A DNA stretch of 64,000 bases. It comes from Viola odorata. Lineage: Eukaryota > Streptophyta > Magnoliopsida > Malpighiales > Violaceae. Below the pieces are notes generated by a model. The model saw nothing but the letters and a program-made list of their open reading frames with translations, made no database searches and was not told the DNA's origin. The first letter of the stretch is position 1. Each line of letters opens with the position of its first letter. The translations under genes were made by a program, and so were the position numbers. The stretch is from NCBI GenBank assembly GCA_963691705.1, contig OY829543.1:46542564-46606563 (forward strand), written 5' to 3'. Positions 26,706 to 38,426 of this stretch are shown here, piece after piece.

Positions 26706-27810
26706 CTACTCTTCCATAAGTGTCTTCAATTGAGCACCCTGCTCTTCAAACATCTTCTTCAGAAGTTCATGTTGTTCCTCTTGCTTTCTCAACATCTCCC
26801 TTATTAACCTCATCTCTTCCCCAGACCTGGGTGCCTGGTCTGGGATAGGGGAATTCTGCTGTGGCTGGGCATTAGATGTAGTGGCCTCTACAACATCCTC
26901 ATTAGTTGGAAATTTATAGATGCCTTTATGTTTAGCTCCAAAGATGTGGTCAGCAACTGGGGTGAAACCTGTATTGCTGCACACTACACCATTCTCCAAG
27001 TGAAAATAACCCATTGTATCTAAAGATTTTAAGTCTAGGATTTTTAAATCTGTAGACTTAAATAAAGAACAAGTAGCAATGTCTAAGCCCCTATGTGTCA
27101 CAACAAGAGAGGTTATAAAAGATCTCATAGGCAGGTTTGATTTAACTGTTCTGACTTGATTACAAAACTAGTAGCCTAAGTTCAATTTATGTTTGTTCAT
27201 CATGCACCACAAAATGAACAATTCCTGTTTAAAGATCAGACCAAAAATATCAGTTTTTCTAGAAAATGTAATTGCTAAAACCTATGCAAATTTCTAAGAG
27301 ATAAGTCTGCAATAGCATAGACCTTTGCATAACTGTCATCAAAAGTGGCAGAAGGTTTCTTAGTCAACTATTTTCATGTTTCATTTTTATCAAAAACTGG
27401 AAATTCAGGATATTCACTTAGGCAATTTAAATACCAGTCAGAATTCAGTTCATTTTCAGTAACAAAGCCAATCATCATATTGAATTCATCTAGACTCAAA
27501 TGGGAGTATTCATTCATTAGCCTAAAATTCACCTCCTTAGCACCTAGTGATTTTTTTCTTTTTAGACCCTAACCAAAATGATGAATAGAAGTCCAGGGTC
27601 AGTTCTAAAAAGCATTGGTACTTAGGGAAGAAAAATGACCTCCATCCTATGTTGTTGATGAATTCAGTGAGGGGATCTAGGATATCTAAATCATGAAGCA
27701 AATCATAATCAAATTGAGCACAAGCAATAACATTACATTCATACTTAACAAATAACTTTTCAATGGATTCCATATCACCAAAGCGTAACCAGCCTTTGAG
27801 GTTCTCAAGG
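26706..27810 (-). pseudogene. Element C third ORF, main domain and C-terminus
   Basis: Reads (with frame changes) as NLKGWLRFGD, DILDPLTEFINNIGWR, then VNFRLMNEYSHLSLDEFNMM and a C-terminal glutamine/glutamate-rich coiled-coil (MRLIREMLRKQEEQHELLKK), ending with TAG at 26706-26708. It matches element A's ORF3 (53000-53900) block for block. This is a protein that Athila-type elements carry after pol; its role is not known to me. It resembles what databases call a putative plant transposon protein domain. Frame changes near 27130 and 27540 make it dead. Confidence 0.75.
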
Positions 27811-27994
27811 GCTGGTTTTACCTATTTTTGTGCTCTGTCTCCTTTTGTTCTGGCCTTGGTTCTCACGTGCCCAGCTTATTCCATTGGCACTGCAGGCGGT
27901 TGTGGTGAAAGCTGATACAGGCCAGCCCCATAGGCCCATCAGGAGGCCGACCTTAGTCGCTAGGACGGCTAATGGGTACCGCTATGCCTTGTCC

Positions 27995-28560
27995 TCGCAC
28001 ATCAAGCCCTCGCTCGCGCCCTCGCCTTGTCCTCGAGCGCCCGAGCCCTCGCCATGTCCTCTCTAGTTTGCGCCCTCGCCATGTCCTCGAGCGCCCGAGC
28101 CATGTCCTCAAGTGCCCGAGCCCTCGCTCGCGCCCTCGTTATGTCCGCTAGCGCCTGAGCCCTCGCTCGCGCCCTCGCCATGTCCTCGAGCGCCCGAGTC
28201 CTCGCCATGTCCTCGAGCGCCCGCGCCCTCGACATGCTCTCGCACGCTCGTGCCCCACTTGGCCATCGCACGCCCTAGCGTAACCGAGCCCAACCATGGC
28301 ACGCCCGTACCCCGCCTAGACTTCGCACGCCCTCGTGTGCCCGTGCCCATCTCTCGCACGCCCGTGCCACCAATGGTCAGCGCATGCCCGAGCCCATCCA
28401 TGGCACGCCTGTTCCCCGCCTTGACATCGCACGCCCCCGCGTGCCCGTGCCCATCTCTCGCACGCCCGTGCCACCCATGGCCATCGCACGCCCTCGCGTG
28501 CCCGAGTCCATCCATAGCACGCCCATGCCCAGCCTTGCGCCCGAGCGCCCGGTCCTAGTC
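27995..28560. repeat. GC-rich repeats with CGCCCGAGCCCTCGCCATG-type units
   Basis: Degenerate units of about 25-30 bp (GCCCTCGCCATGTCCTCGAG) grade into longer units near 28260-28540 built on CGCACGCCCGTGCC. Several frames on both strands stay open because the units are GC-rich and lack stop triplets. They are not evidence of a gene. Confidence 0.75.
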
Positions 28561-28864
28561 TTGCCTTCGCACACCAGCGTCTTGCCTTGGCCGCGTGCGC
28601 CTCAGCTCAGCCTTGCGCCCGCGCGCCCGAGCTTGTCCTTGCCTTCGCATGTCCGTGCCTTGCCTTGGTTGCGTGCACCTGAGCCCAGCCTTGCGCCCGC
28701 GCGCTCGACCTGTGCCTTGCCATCGGCCGCACCTCGGCCTTTGGCATTGTCATCAGCCGCACCTCGGCCTTCGCCCTTGCCTTCGACAGCACCTCGGCCT
28801 TCACCCTTGCCATCGCTCACTCGCGCTCGTGCCTTAGCACGTCCGCGCCCGTCTTACCCCAGAA

Positions 28865-29180
28865 GGCCCGAGCTATGTCTTGCCCTCGACGGCCCGAGCC
28901 GTGTCTTACCCTCGCAGGTCCGTGCTCCATCTTGCCCTCGAAGGCCCGAGCCACGTCGTGCCTTCGACGGTCCGAGCCGTGTCTTGCCCTCGCAGGTCCG
29001 TGCTCCATCTTGCCCTCAAAGGCCCGAGCCACGTCTTGCTCTCGACGGCCCGAGCCGTGTCTTGCCCTCGCAGATCCGTGCTCCATCTTGCCCTCGAAGG
29101 CCCTAGCCACGTCTTGCCCTCGACGGCCCGAGTCGTGTCTTACCCTCGCGGGTCCGTGCTCCATCTTGCCCTAGCAGGTT
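28865..29180. repeat. 78-bp tandem repeat, about four copies
   Basis: CGTGCTCCATCTTGCCCTCG recurs at about 28921, 28999, 29077 and 29155, a steady 78-bp step. As 78 is a multiple of three, each reading frame repeats a 26-residue unit and stays open on both strands. Confidence 0.85.
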
Positions 29181-29340
29181 CGAGCCGCGTCCGAGCCATT
29201 GGCCGAGCCCGTACCCGAGCACGTGGCCGAGCCAGCGTCCGTGCCAGCACCCAAGCCCTTGGCCTGACCTGTGACCAAGTGACTCTAGCCCCTTTGTCCA
29301 AGGGTGTTATGGGTCATTTTACCTTTGTATTTATTTTCCC

Positions 29341-29347
29341 TATAAAA
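29341..29347 (+). promoter_or_regulatory. TATA box of insert D
   Basis: TATAAAA lies directly after CCC and before GAAGGACTTG, at the border between the GC-rich repeats and normal-composition sequence. This is where an LTR would start transcription. Confidence 0.45.
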
Positions 29348-29720
29348 TGAAGGACTTGTCTTCATTTTAGGTTGCTTTTGATTTTGATGATTTTATATCT
29401 CTTAAGTCTTAAGCCGCACCTTTAGCTAGGTAATTCGGTTCTTGGTAACTGGGGTCCTTAGTGACTGAAAAACCATTGTTTATCCTTCATCTTTTCCTTG
29501 TAAACGAATCCCTTAAGCTTCCATTTAAGCGGGTTCATTTTATTGAAAAGAGATCCTTAGTTTTGTATAGAAAGGTTGCTTGATCTTGTTATCAAGAGGG
29601 TTTTCTCGGATCTAAGTTCCATTTCAGTTTATCATCTATACACCTCTAAATAACCTTCATTTTTGCTGCATTTCCATACTTCATTTCCCCACAAAAACAT
29701 TCATCATTCATCCGAACTCT

Positions 29721-29964
29721 TCAAGGAACCATCCATGCGTGAGGACTAGATCCATTGCTCTTCATCGGCGCCTTCATCTTCTCTTGAGGAACTTGGGCCT
29801 TATCAAAGCCCAGGGGTCTGAATCTTCTCGCATGGAATGTGGACATTCTTTTTGTCCTCCTTAGTTTTGGCCATGTTGGCCCTGGTCTTGATTTTCTTCT
29901 GTTTGGCCTGACCAGCACTTGCCTCCTCTGCTTCTCCCCTAGGCCTGGTGGTCGCATCATCTTG
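29721..29964 (-). pseudogene. Element C third ORF, middle fragment
   Basis: A short piece between inserts A and D. On the minus strand it gives a Lys/Ala/Glu-rich stretch (EEASAGQAKQKKIK) ending at a TGA near 29818, with a frame change after that. It has the composition of the low-complexity N-terminal half of such ORF3 proteins. Confidence 0.5.
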
Positions 29965-29969
29965 CACCT

Positions 29970-31333
29970 TGATAGAGCGTTTTATGTCCCTAATTCTTCC
30001 CTCTTTTATGTGCCTTTTTAGATCATGATGCTACTTATGTTGCTCCGTTTATTCACTTTTTGCAGATCTGGGCAAATCAAGAGGAAAATACGAAAAGGAA
30101 CATTTTCTATCACTTTCTGGATGCATTGGAGCAGCTAGGCCGAGCAGCTGGACGTTCGCGGAAAGCAGCAGTGTCCTAGCAAGAAAAGGAAACTAGCGCA
30201 ATAAAGGAAAAATATCGGATCTGCTCAATTAAGGCGCCAGAAGTCCCAATCGCAGTAGAAGTCCTATGGGGAGTCGAATTCAAATTAGATTAGGAGTTTT
30301 ATTTGTAATAGCCATATAAATACTTTAGCAATTAGGTTTTTAAACGACTTTTTTCACCACCACTGCCTACGGCAATCTCTGTTTTTTCCCTTCAATAAAC
30401 CGGAGCAGTTGCTCCGGCCGGTAATAATCAGGATTTATTTCTTCTTCATCTTCTCTTCTATTTTAATTATGCAATTTATTTATTTATTTGTTTTTACTTT
30501 TAATATGTGTGGCTAAATCTCCCCGTTCTTGGTAAGAGTCGATTGAAGGTTGCAAGGGAAGCCGTGAGGTCAGATTGTACTTCATAAATTCTGAGTTGGT
30601 ATCTTCTTGTTCAATAATTAATTGTCAAGTTACCTAGGGTAGTTATTAGCTTGATCACATAATAATCAAACTAGAGTAATTACTATCGTCCTTGTAGTTA
30701 TACCTAACGCGAAGCTGCAGGGTAAAGCAGATAACCATTCTGGTCCTGACTGGAAACCTGGTATCCCCCAGTTGGATTGAACGAGTCGTTAGGGTAGAGC
30801 CTCAAGCGTACCGAGTGTCTCGCCCTAGACGCATCTTACCTCTTCTTCATGGGCATCTGAGTGTTGCCTCCATAAGCGTACCTTGGAGGACGGCGGATTG
30901 TCAAGGTTAACCCATAAGCGTACCTTGGGATAACTTCTACTACGAAGGTAAGCAGGGGACCTAAGCGTACCTGGTCCCTATAGTGCGTCTATCAGCTTGG
31001 GGTAGACGATGCTTGCGCCAATGACCGGCTGACCGTAAATGCAACCGGATTTGTATTCTTACTGAGAACCCTTGTATCTTCTGATTTCTTATTATTTCTA
31101 TTGCTCTTTGCCACTAGTTGTTATTACTTTCGTAGTTAATAATTAGATTAATCAAACAACCATTCAAAACCCCCCTTCGTTACTTGTTGCTTGGATTATT
31201 TAGTTTGTCAAATTGAATTGAGTATTGGTCCCTTAATCCCTGTGTTCGATCCTGCTACCATTATACACAATTTATTGTGCACATTGACTGCAGGTTTTAT
31301 TATTATTTTTGTATGTGCTTCGACAACACATCA
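29970..31333 (+). mobile_element. 5' LTR of element A
   Basis: 1364 bp, TG...CA ends, TATA box at 30315-30322. Four copies of AAGCGTACC lie in its 3' half (30804, 30874, 30916, 30963). About 99.4% identical to 55851-57214. Confidence 0.95.
30315..30322 (+). promoter_or_regulatory. TATA box of element A LTR
   Basis: TATAAATA occurs about 350 bases into the LTR. The same box is in the 3' LTR at 56196-56203. Confidence 0.6.
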
Positions 31334-31338
31334 AATTT

Positions 31339-31356
31339 TGGCGCCGTTGCCGGGGA
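31339..31356 (+). promoter_or_regulatory. Primer-binding site of element A
   Basis: TGGCGCCGTTGCCGGGGA lies 5 bases after the LTR. It is complementary to the 3' end of the tRNA-Asp type primer used by Athila-lineage elements. Confidence 0.9.
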
Positions 31357-31387
31357 TTAACGCAACTAACGCTCTTTTCTTTTTTGT

Positions 31388-32502
31388 ATGACCAGGTCTT
31401 CCAACGCAACTTTACTACCTTTCGATCCAGAAATCCGGAGAACAGAACGATTAGCCCGCAGACTTGCTAAGCAAAATCAATCTACAGCTCCTACACCTCA
31501 TCCATCTGACCCTTCCCCTGAAACTTTGGGACCTCCTGCCCGCTTCGGTCTGCTCGATCGAGACGTTGAAAACAACTTGGCTCTCGAACGTCCTGTTATG
31601 GCTGACAACGATGACGGTGGGGATGGCGAAGCTGTCGTCAATCCCTGCATCTCGGAACTGAATGCTACTGCCGAAACCACTGCTGGGTGCATCGCATGGC
31701 CTACCGTTGCCCATGATTGGATTATCAAATCCTCTGTCCTCCACTACTTGCCCAAGTTCCATGGCATCCCTAGAGAGAGTGCCCTCCGGCATCTTCAGCA
31801 GCTCCATACTGTCTGTGAAGCTCTAAAACCCCCAGAGGTGGATATTAATCAAGCTAAGCTTAGAGCATTCATGTGGTCGCTTGAGGATGATGCTCGCAAC
31901 TGGTTCTATGATCTGCCCGCCCTATCCATTACTTGCTGGGCCGACATGTTCAAGGCGTTCACTGAAAAATACTACCCTACTTCCATGGCCAATATAACCA
32001 AGAAACAGTTAGTATCCATCACCCAAAAAGAGAATGACAACATTGGACAGTACTACGAAAGGTTCAAAAAGATGCAAACTCTCTGCCCCTCTCACAACAT
32101 TCCTGACCACGCTCTCCTTGGGTACTTCCATGAGGGGCTGCGGGGGCGAAGCAAAGAATTAATAGATGCTGCCAGTAACGGTGATATGCTTGCCCTAACC
32201 GCTGAAAACGCAAAAATTCTTCTAGAACGCATGGCTAATTAAGCCCCCCCATGCATGGCGCTCGATCCGCTGCTATAGAGAACCAACTCTCCACCCTTAC
32301 TGGAATGATTCAAAACTTCACCAGCGGCCAGCCCGTGTAGATCAAAGCCTGTGGCATCTGCAACTTTACTGACCACCCTACGGACGCCTGTCCCCATATT
32401 CTAGATGAAGTAGATGTGAACGCCATAGGAAACTATAATGGAGCCCCTAGGAAGCAAGATTAATATACTCAGAATTATCTCAATGGTTGGCGCCACCCGA
32501 AC
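31388..32502 (+). pseudogene. gag of element A (broken)
   Basis: The ATG at 31388 starts 285 codons with the Retrotrans_gag capsid region (PKFHGIPRESALRHLQQL, LRAFMWSLEDDARNWFYDL, TEKYYPTSMA, QYYERFKKM). The frame shifts near the C-run at 32243-32249. The next frame holds a CCHC zinc knuckle (C-x2-C-x4-H-x4-C near 32350-32390) and is stopped by TAG at 32338-32340 and TAA at 32461-32463. The capsid packages element RNA; here it cannot be made whole. Confidence 0.88.
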
Positions 32503-35500
32503 TTGAGCTATGGTAACAATAATCAGCAGCAACCTATGCAAAACCAGATGCAACCACAAAACCCGTTCCCGAACCAACAACAGCCACCCTTCAACCTCCA
32601 GAATTTCAAACCACGGCCCACCTATCACAACAATCAACAACATCAATATCAAGCTCCGCAAGGACCCCCTCCGTCAAACAATGAGGAACTTAGTTTGCGA
32701 CAGCTAATGGTTGAATTGAACAAAAAATATGAAACCGTGACAAGAAATTTTGAAACCCTATCCGCAGATGTGAGGGAGCTAAAAAATGGTGGAAGACTGC
32801 CACCACAGCCTGAAGCAAACCCTAAGCACGAAGCGTGTGCCATTAATCTCCGAAGTGGCACACAGTTACCTGACCGCCAGCCGCTTGCCCAAGAAGTTGA
32901 GCACCCTGATCCCACGCCCGTGGCTGAAGAAGTTGATGTTAGAGCAAAGAAGGAAAAGAAGGTCTACACTTCCAGAAAGCTTGGAACACCCATTAATAAT
33001 GAGGGTTCTGAATTCTCTGATGAATTCATCATCAAAGTCCTTGAGCCTCCCTTCCCACACAGGTTAGTCAAAAAGAAAAAAGAAAAAGAAGAAAAAGAAA
33101 TTTTTGACTTATTCAGTAAGGTTCATATTAACATCCCACTTATGCAGGCTATTAAGAGCGTTCCACGTTATGCTAAGTTCCTGAAATCCTTATGCACTAA
33201 CAAAAGTAAATTAGCTAGCGTGAACAAAATTAGTGTGGGTGTTAATGTTTCTGCTATTATTCAAAGAAAAATCCCTCCAAAGTGTGCAGATCCAGGAATG
33301 TTTACGATTCCCTGCAAGCTTGGAGGTACTGACATTGGCAAAGCTATGTGTGATTTAGGTGCAGGTATCAACGTCTTGCCCTTGACGATATACGCTCAGC
33401 TAGAACTCGGACCACTGAAGCCAACCAGAGTTGTCATCCAGCTGGCAGATCGATCAATTATCTATCCAGAAGGAATCATTGAGGACGTTCTAGTCCAAGT
33501 CGGTAGCCTCCTCTTTTCGGCCGACTTTTATGTGATCAGCATGGAAAACGAACAAGGCACTAAACCCTCCGACGTCCTGTTGGGTCGACCATTCCTCAGA
33601 ACTGCACGTGCAAAGATAGACGTCTATGATGCATCGATTACCCTTGAGTTCGATGGGCAGACTATCCGATTTAGCATGACTGATGCCATGCGTTTCCCTT
33701 CTGAATTCTCTAGTCTCAATTTTATTGATATTGTTGACCCAGATGTTGAGGAAATTGCTGACTTATTTTCTATGGATCCTCTGCAGCTTGCCCTAGCCAA
33801 TAGTGTCAACTTCGCGGAGATGCAAAATCTGGAATCCAAATTTGTCACCCCCTCATCCCTGCGAGAGATCGTTTCTGTCTTAGAAACCACCCCTCACTCC
33901 CCGTTTAATATGGTGGTGAAGCCTTTGCCCTCTGAATATACTAAACTCCCCCCTTCCATTGTGCAGGCCCCAAACTTGGAACTCAAGGTCTTGCCCGAGC
34001 ACCTGAAGTATGCTTACCTCGGTGCCCACGAATCTTTGCCCGTCATCATCTCCAGCAGACTAGATACCGAAGAAGAAACATCTCTAGTCGCCCTACTGAA
34101 GGAATTCAAGAGAGCTATTGGATGGACGATTTCAGATATCAAAGGACTATCTCCCGCCCTGTGCACTCATCGAATACACCTAGATGATGATAGCAAATCA
34201 GTTCGCCAGCCACAACGCCGTCTTAACCCACCCATGATGGAGGTCGTTAAGAAGGAAATATTGAAACTCCTCGACGCTGGTGTGATCTACCCTATCTCGG
34301 ACAGTACTTGGGTCAGCCCAGTTCAAGTTGTCCCGAAGAAGACTGGTATCAAAATCACCACGGGACAAAACGGCGAACAGATTCCCACACGCATACAGAA
34401 CGGGTGGCGCGTTTGCATCGATTACCGTCGATTAAACGCTGCCACGAGGAAGGATCACTTTCCCTTGCCATTTATTGACCAGATGCTGGAGCGTTTGGCT
34501 GGGAAAACACATTACTGCTGCCTCGACGGATATTCAGGATTTCATCAGATACCGGTTGCCCTAGACGATCAAGACAAGACCACTTTCACCTGTCCCTTCG
34601 GTATATTCGCTTATAGAAGGATGCCCTTTGGTCTTTGCAACGCACCTGCTACATTCCAGCGTTGTATGGTCAGTATCTTCTCCGAGCTCGTTGAAAAAGG
34701 AATCGAGGTATTTATGGACGATTTCACAGTTTATGGTAATTCTTTTCCTGAATGTTTACTCACCTTGCGAAAAGTTTTACAAAAATGTGTTGAAACTAAC
34801 ATCGTTCTCAATTATGAGAAGTGTCACTTTATGGTAGACTAGGGACTGATTTTGGGACACATCGTTTCCCGCAAGGGAATCGAAGTGGACAAGGCAAAAA
34901 TTGAGGTAATCGAGTCTTTACCATATCCCACTTGTGTACGTGAGGTACGTTCGTTTCTGGGCCATGCAGGTTTCTACAGGAGATTTATCAAGGATTTTTC
35001 CAAGATCACCCAGCCGATGTGCCAGCTGCTCGGCCGAGACGTTGAATTCATCTTTGACGATAGATGTAAAGCCGCGTTTGACCTCCTCAAGCAGAAGCTG
35101 ATCTCAGCCCCCATTATTCGCGACCAGACTGGACACTTCCGTTCGAAATCATGTGCGACGCAAGTAACAATGCCTTGGGAGCTGTGTTGGGACAGAAGAA
35201 AGACCGAGAGGTTTATGTCATCTACTATGCCTCGAAACTCATGGATGCTGCCCAACGAAACTACATTACTACAGAGAAGGAACTCCTCGCCGTGGTCTTT
35301 GCATTGGATAAATTCCGTCAATACCTTTTGGGAACGCAAGTAACCGTCTTTTCGGACCATACCGCACTCCGCTGCCTCTTGACCAAGCTGGATGCAAAAC
35401 CTCGCCTAATCCGGTGGATACTTCTACTTCAGGAGTTTAACTTAGAAATCAAGGACAAGAGAGGCACCGAGAACTTTGTAGCTGATCATCTGAGTCGCCT

Positions 35501-36884
35501 GCCTACCCAGGCGGATGATTCACTTATTCCTATTCGTGACACTTTCCCTGATGAACAACTTTGTCTTGCCCAAGCCATTGACTACCCTTGGTTTACTGAT
35601 ATCGCTAATTTCTGTGCCACAGGTCACCTTCTAGCAGATTCATCCCCTTCAGAACAGAAGCGTATCAGAAGACAAGCCAGGTCTTACATATGGGACAGTC
35701 CGTACCTATGGAAGTTTTGTTCGGATCAAATCATCAGACGATGTGTCACCACGGATGAGATCCCTTCCATCCTCAGGTTCTGCCACTCTTCCACAGAAGG
35801 AGGCCACTTTGCAGCTAAGAAGACAGCCATGAAAGTTTTGGAAGCAGGACTCTACTGGCCTTCACTATTCAAAGACTGCCACATGTTCTGCGCAGCTTGC
35901 CCGCGCTGTCAGAGTACAGGTAACATTGGCGCCCGAAACCAAATGCCACTCACAGGTATTCTCGCTTGTGAAATTTTTGATATTTGGGGAATTGATTTTA
36001 TGGGTCCCTTCCCCAACTCATACGGAAACGTGTATATCCTCTTAGCGGTTGATTACGTTTCTAAATGGGTTAAGGCCAAGGCAACCAAGACTGATGATTC
36101 CAAAGTGGTTGCAGCTTTTCTTTGTTCTCGTATTTTTAGCAGGTTTGGAGCTCCGAGAGCCCTCATTAGTGACCGCGGAACCCATTTCTGCAATCGAGTT
36201 ATCAGCGGCTTGCTCCAGCAGTACGGAGTCACACATCGTGTCTCTACAGCTTACCACCCGCAGACAAATGGTCAAGCCGAGGTATCTAATCGAGAGATCA
36301 AAGCGATTTTAGAGAAGATGGTCAGCCAATCCCGCAAGGACTGGAGTTTGAAGCTGGACGACGTTCTTTGGGCTTATCGAACAGCGTTCAAGACTCCTAT
36401 CGGAATGACCCCCTACCGGCTTGTCTTTGGCAAACCTTGCCACTTACCCGTAGAAATCGAGCATAAAGCCTTTTGGGATATTCGAAGAGCCAATTTCAAC
36501 CTTGACGAGGCTGGAAAACATCGCAAACTACAAATTCAGGAGTTAGAAGAGCTTCGTGATGATGCCTACGAGAATGCTCTCATCTACAAGGGCAAGACGA
36601 AGGCCTACCATGACAAAGTCCTATCTCATAAATCTTTCGAGGTCGGACAAAAGGTCTTGCTCTATAACTCCCGTCTGAGGTTGTTTTTAGGAAAGTTGAA
36701 GTCCAAGTGGACAGGTCCTTATGTTGTCACAGCCGTTCATGATCACGGCGCCGTTGAAATTAAAAGTTTAGATACGGGAGTCACGTTTAAAGTCAACGGA
36801 CATCGCCTAAAGGCATTCTATGAGGGGTTCAAGCCATTCGTCGCTGAGGAGATGGCTGTTGCTGAACCACCTGACCAACTCTGA
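32503..36884 (+). pseudogene. pol of element A: protease, RT, RNase H, integrase (broken)
   Basis: The frame continues from gag. Domains in order: Gln-rich linker; retropepsin-like protease (CDLGAGINVLPL, LLGRPFLRTA); reverse transcriptase (VCIDYRRLNAATRKDHFPLP, FMDD catalytic motif at about 34715); RNase H ([28 protein letters not shown]); integrase with an HHCC finger (CAACPRCQ) and a D,D-E core ([29 protein letters not shown]). The stop TGA is at 36882-36884. Breaks: TAG at 34840-34842 after the RT palm, and a single-base frameshift near 35120 at the start of RNase H. The protease has DLGA rather than D-S/T-G, as is usual in Athila. Confidence 0.92.
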
Positions 36885-36929
36885 TTCTGGTTATCAGCGT
36901 CTAGGCCGAGACGATAACCACGGCGCTTT

Positions 36930-36945
36930 GCGGGAGGCAACCCGC
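36930..36945 (+). promoter_or_regulatory. Hairpin with AGGCAA loop after pol of element A
   Basis: GCGGG pairs with CCCGC around the loop AGGCAA, 45 bases after the pol stop. Element C has the same loop in the same place with a different stem (58422-58439). Function unknown. Confidence 0.65.
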
Positions 36946-37088
36946 GTTTCTCCATTTTTACTTTTTATTTTTAATTTTTAATTTTTCCTCTAGTTTATCT
37001 ATATTTTATTCTAATTGTAAATACCACCCCCATGATTTTCTCCATCCCGAAATCCCCTCCCATTTTAGTCTAATTTTTATTTATTATT

Positions 37089-37660
37089 TGATAACAATCC
37101 ACCTAAAAGAAAGGGTATTTTCGTCTATCACCCAGTGGGAAGAGGCATAGTTACTGTTTCGCACCACCACGGTAGGGACAAGATTGCTACCTTCCCCAAA
37201 GGCTAACGCTACAAAGGCTAACGGGGCCCTACCGGCTCCTCTCACGGACCTCATGCTTGGCTCAAGGAGTTATCTCACCCCCAGAGGAAACCACGCGTCA
37301 GGATTAACGTTCCGGCCATTATCCTACCGCGGCAATATCTACCTAAACACCTACCGCCAAGGTAGCGTATCACGATAAGGGCGAATCATAGACCCTAACG
37401 TGAGCGATAGCTCCGTACCCGTTTACTCAGGCGGGAACGCCCCTTTTCTTCTATAAATACCTCCCCCACAAAGGAGGCAGGTAAGCGGACTTGACTAGCC
37501 AAAACTCTGCCAATTTCAGTACACATACTGACTTAAGCATCGGAGTGTTTCCGCCGAAGACCCCCTCCGGTGCATTGCAGGTACTGTGGACCGTCGCGCA
37601 CACTGATCTGAGAAGAGCTGCTCCGCCATACATCCTTCGGCAGAAGACAAATTATTATCA
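37089..37660 (+). mobile_element. 5' LTR of element B
   Basis: 572 bp, TG...CA ends, TATA box TATAAATA at 37452-37459. About 97.4% identical to 50935-51506 by eye. Confidence 0.93.
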
Positions 37661-37663
37661 AAT

Positions 37664-37682
37664 TGGTGCTTTCATTGAGAGC
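37664..37682 (+). promoter_or_regulatory. Primer-binding site of element B
   Basis: TGGTGCTTTCATTGAGAGC starts 3 bases after the LTR with the TGG expected opposite a tRNA CCA end. I do not assign the tRNA. Confidence 0.6.
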
Positions 37683-37734
37683 TTTGGTTCTATTAAGTGA
37701 GCATCCTTAATAACCAAGCTCCTCCTCCCCGAAG

Positions 37735-38421
37735 CTAGAAGGATTATTGGCCTCAGAGTCAGATCCGGCGCTGTCCCGAACTTCCAACATCCTATACAAC
37801 ACCCGCAGACGCCTGTTTCCCTTCGCTACCTCTGATGCCCCCACCCCAGGGCAGGACGTCACTGCAGGAGACTTAGATCTTCCTCCTGGGTCAAGTTCAG
37901 AAGAAGTTACATTCCAGATTTGCTCTCCCTTCTCCCATATAGCAGGAACCAGCCATCCTACCCCCCAGGCGGGAAGATCTATGATAGGAGAAGCGGGCAA
38001 CCCTTTCGTGAATTCAATAGCAGCTCTCCAAGCTCAACTGGATCAGCTGACAGAGATGGTTGCTGGATTTACTCCTCATGCCTCTAGACCTGGCGTGTCC
38101 TCCCAAGTAATTTTCACCCCGTCCATTGTCACCGAACGACCCTTATCCCCCCAACAGTCTAGGGCACTCCCGTCCTCCTTACCTTTCCCCTTGGCCCCCA
38201 TAAACGTCCCACCATTCACGCGCGGACCTGCCGACCATTCTGGACAATACAGGGGAGGAATCTCTATCCCCGAAGTAGTCCGCCAGCGTGACGAGTATAG
38301 AGAGCCCTGGGATGATCGACGGGGGGATATAATGAGAGATCCATCTCCTAGATACAGCGAGAGATCTAGCAGCAGAAGTCGACGAGCTCGAACTCCAAGG
38401 AGCCGTAGTCGAGAGATATAG
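37735..38421 (+). pseudogene. gag remnant of element B, capsid part missing
   Basis: An open frame without an ATG gives about 224 residues: a Ser/Pro-rich N-terminus, a coiled stretch (SIAALQAQLDQLTEMVAG), and an Arg/Ser-rich tail (SERSSSRSRRARTPRSRSRE) ending at TAG near 38419. The W/F-rich capsid domain and the CCHC knuckle that Tat gag proteins normally have between such regions are absent. The next frame starts in what should be the linker to protease (LVEEGYLGEFATKAREE). Confidence 0.65.
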
Positions 38422-38426
38422 AGCGA

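Larger units (their letters stand above)
27811..29720 (+). mobile_element. Insert D: GC-rich, LTR-like sequence with promoter
   Basis: It interrupts ORF3 of element C. TCAAGG stands on both sides (27805-27810, 29721-29726) and could be the target duplication, though the termini lack TG...CA. Inside are about 1.3 kb of GC-rich tandem repeats, then a TATA box (TATAAAATG at 29341) and about 380 bp of ordinary sequence. This resembles the U3-R-U5 order of a solo LTR. No gag or pol is present. Exact ends and class are uncertain. Confidence 0.5.

Noticed and set aside
27830..29350. Several long overlapping open frames on both strands (up to 240 codons), rich in Arg/Pro/Ala/Ser
   Set aside because: They come from GC-rich tandem repeats whose unit (78 bp) is a multiple of three and lacks stops. 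They have no start context and no conserved domain.
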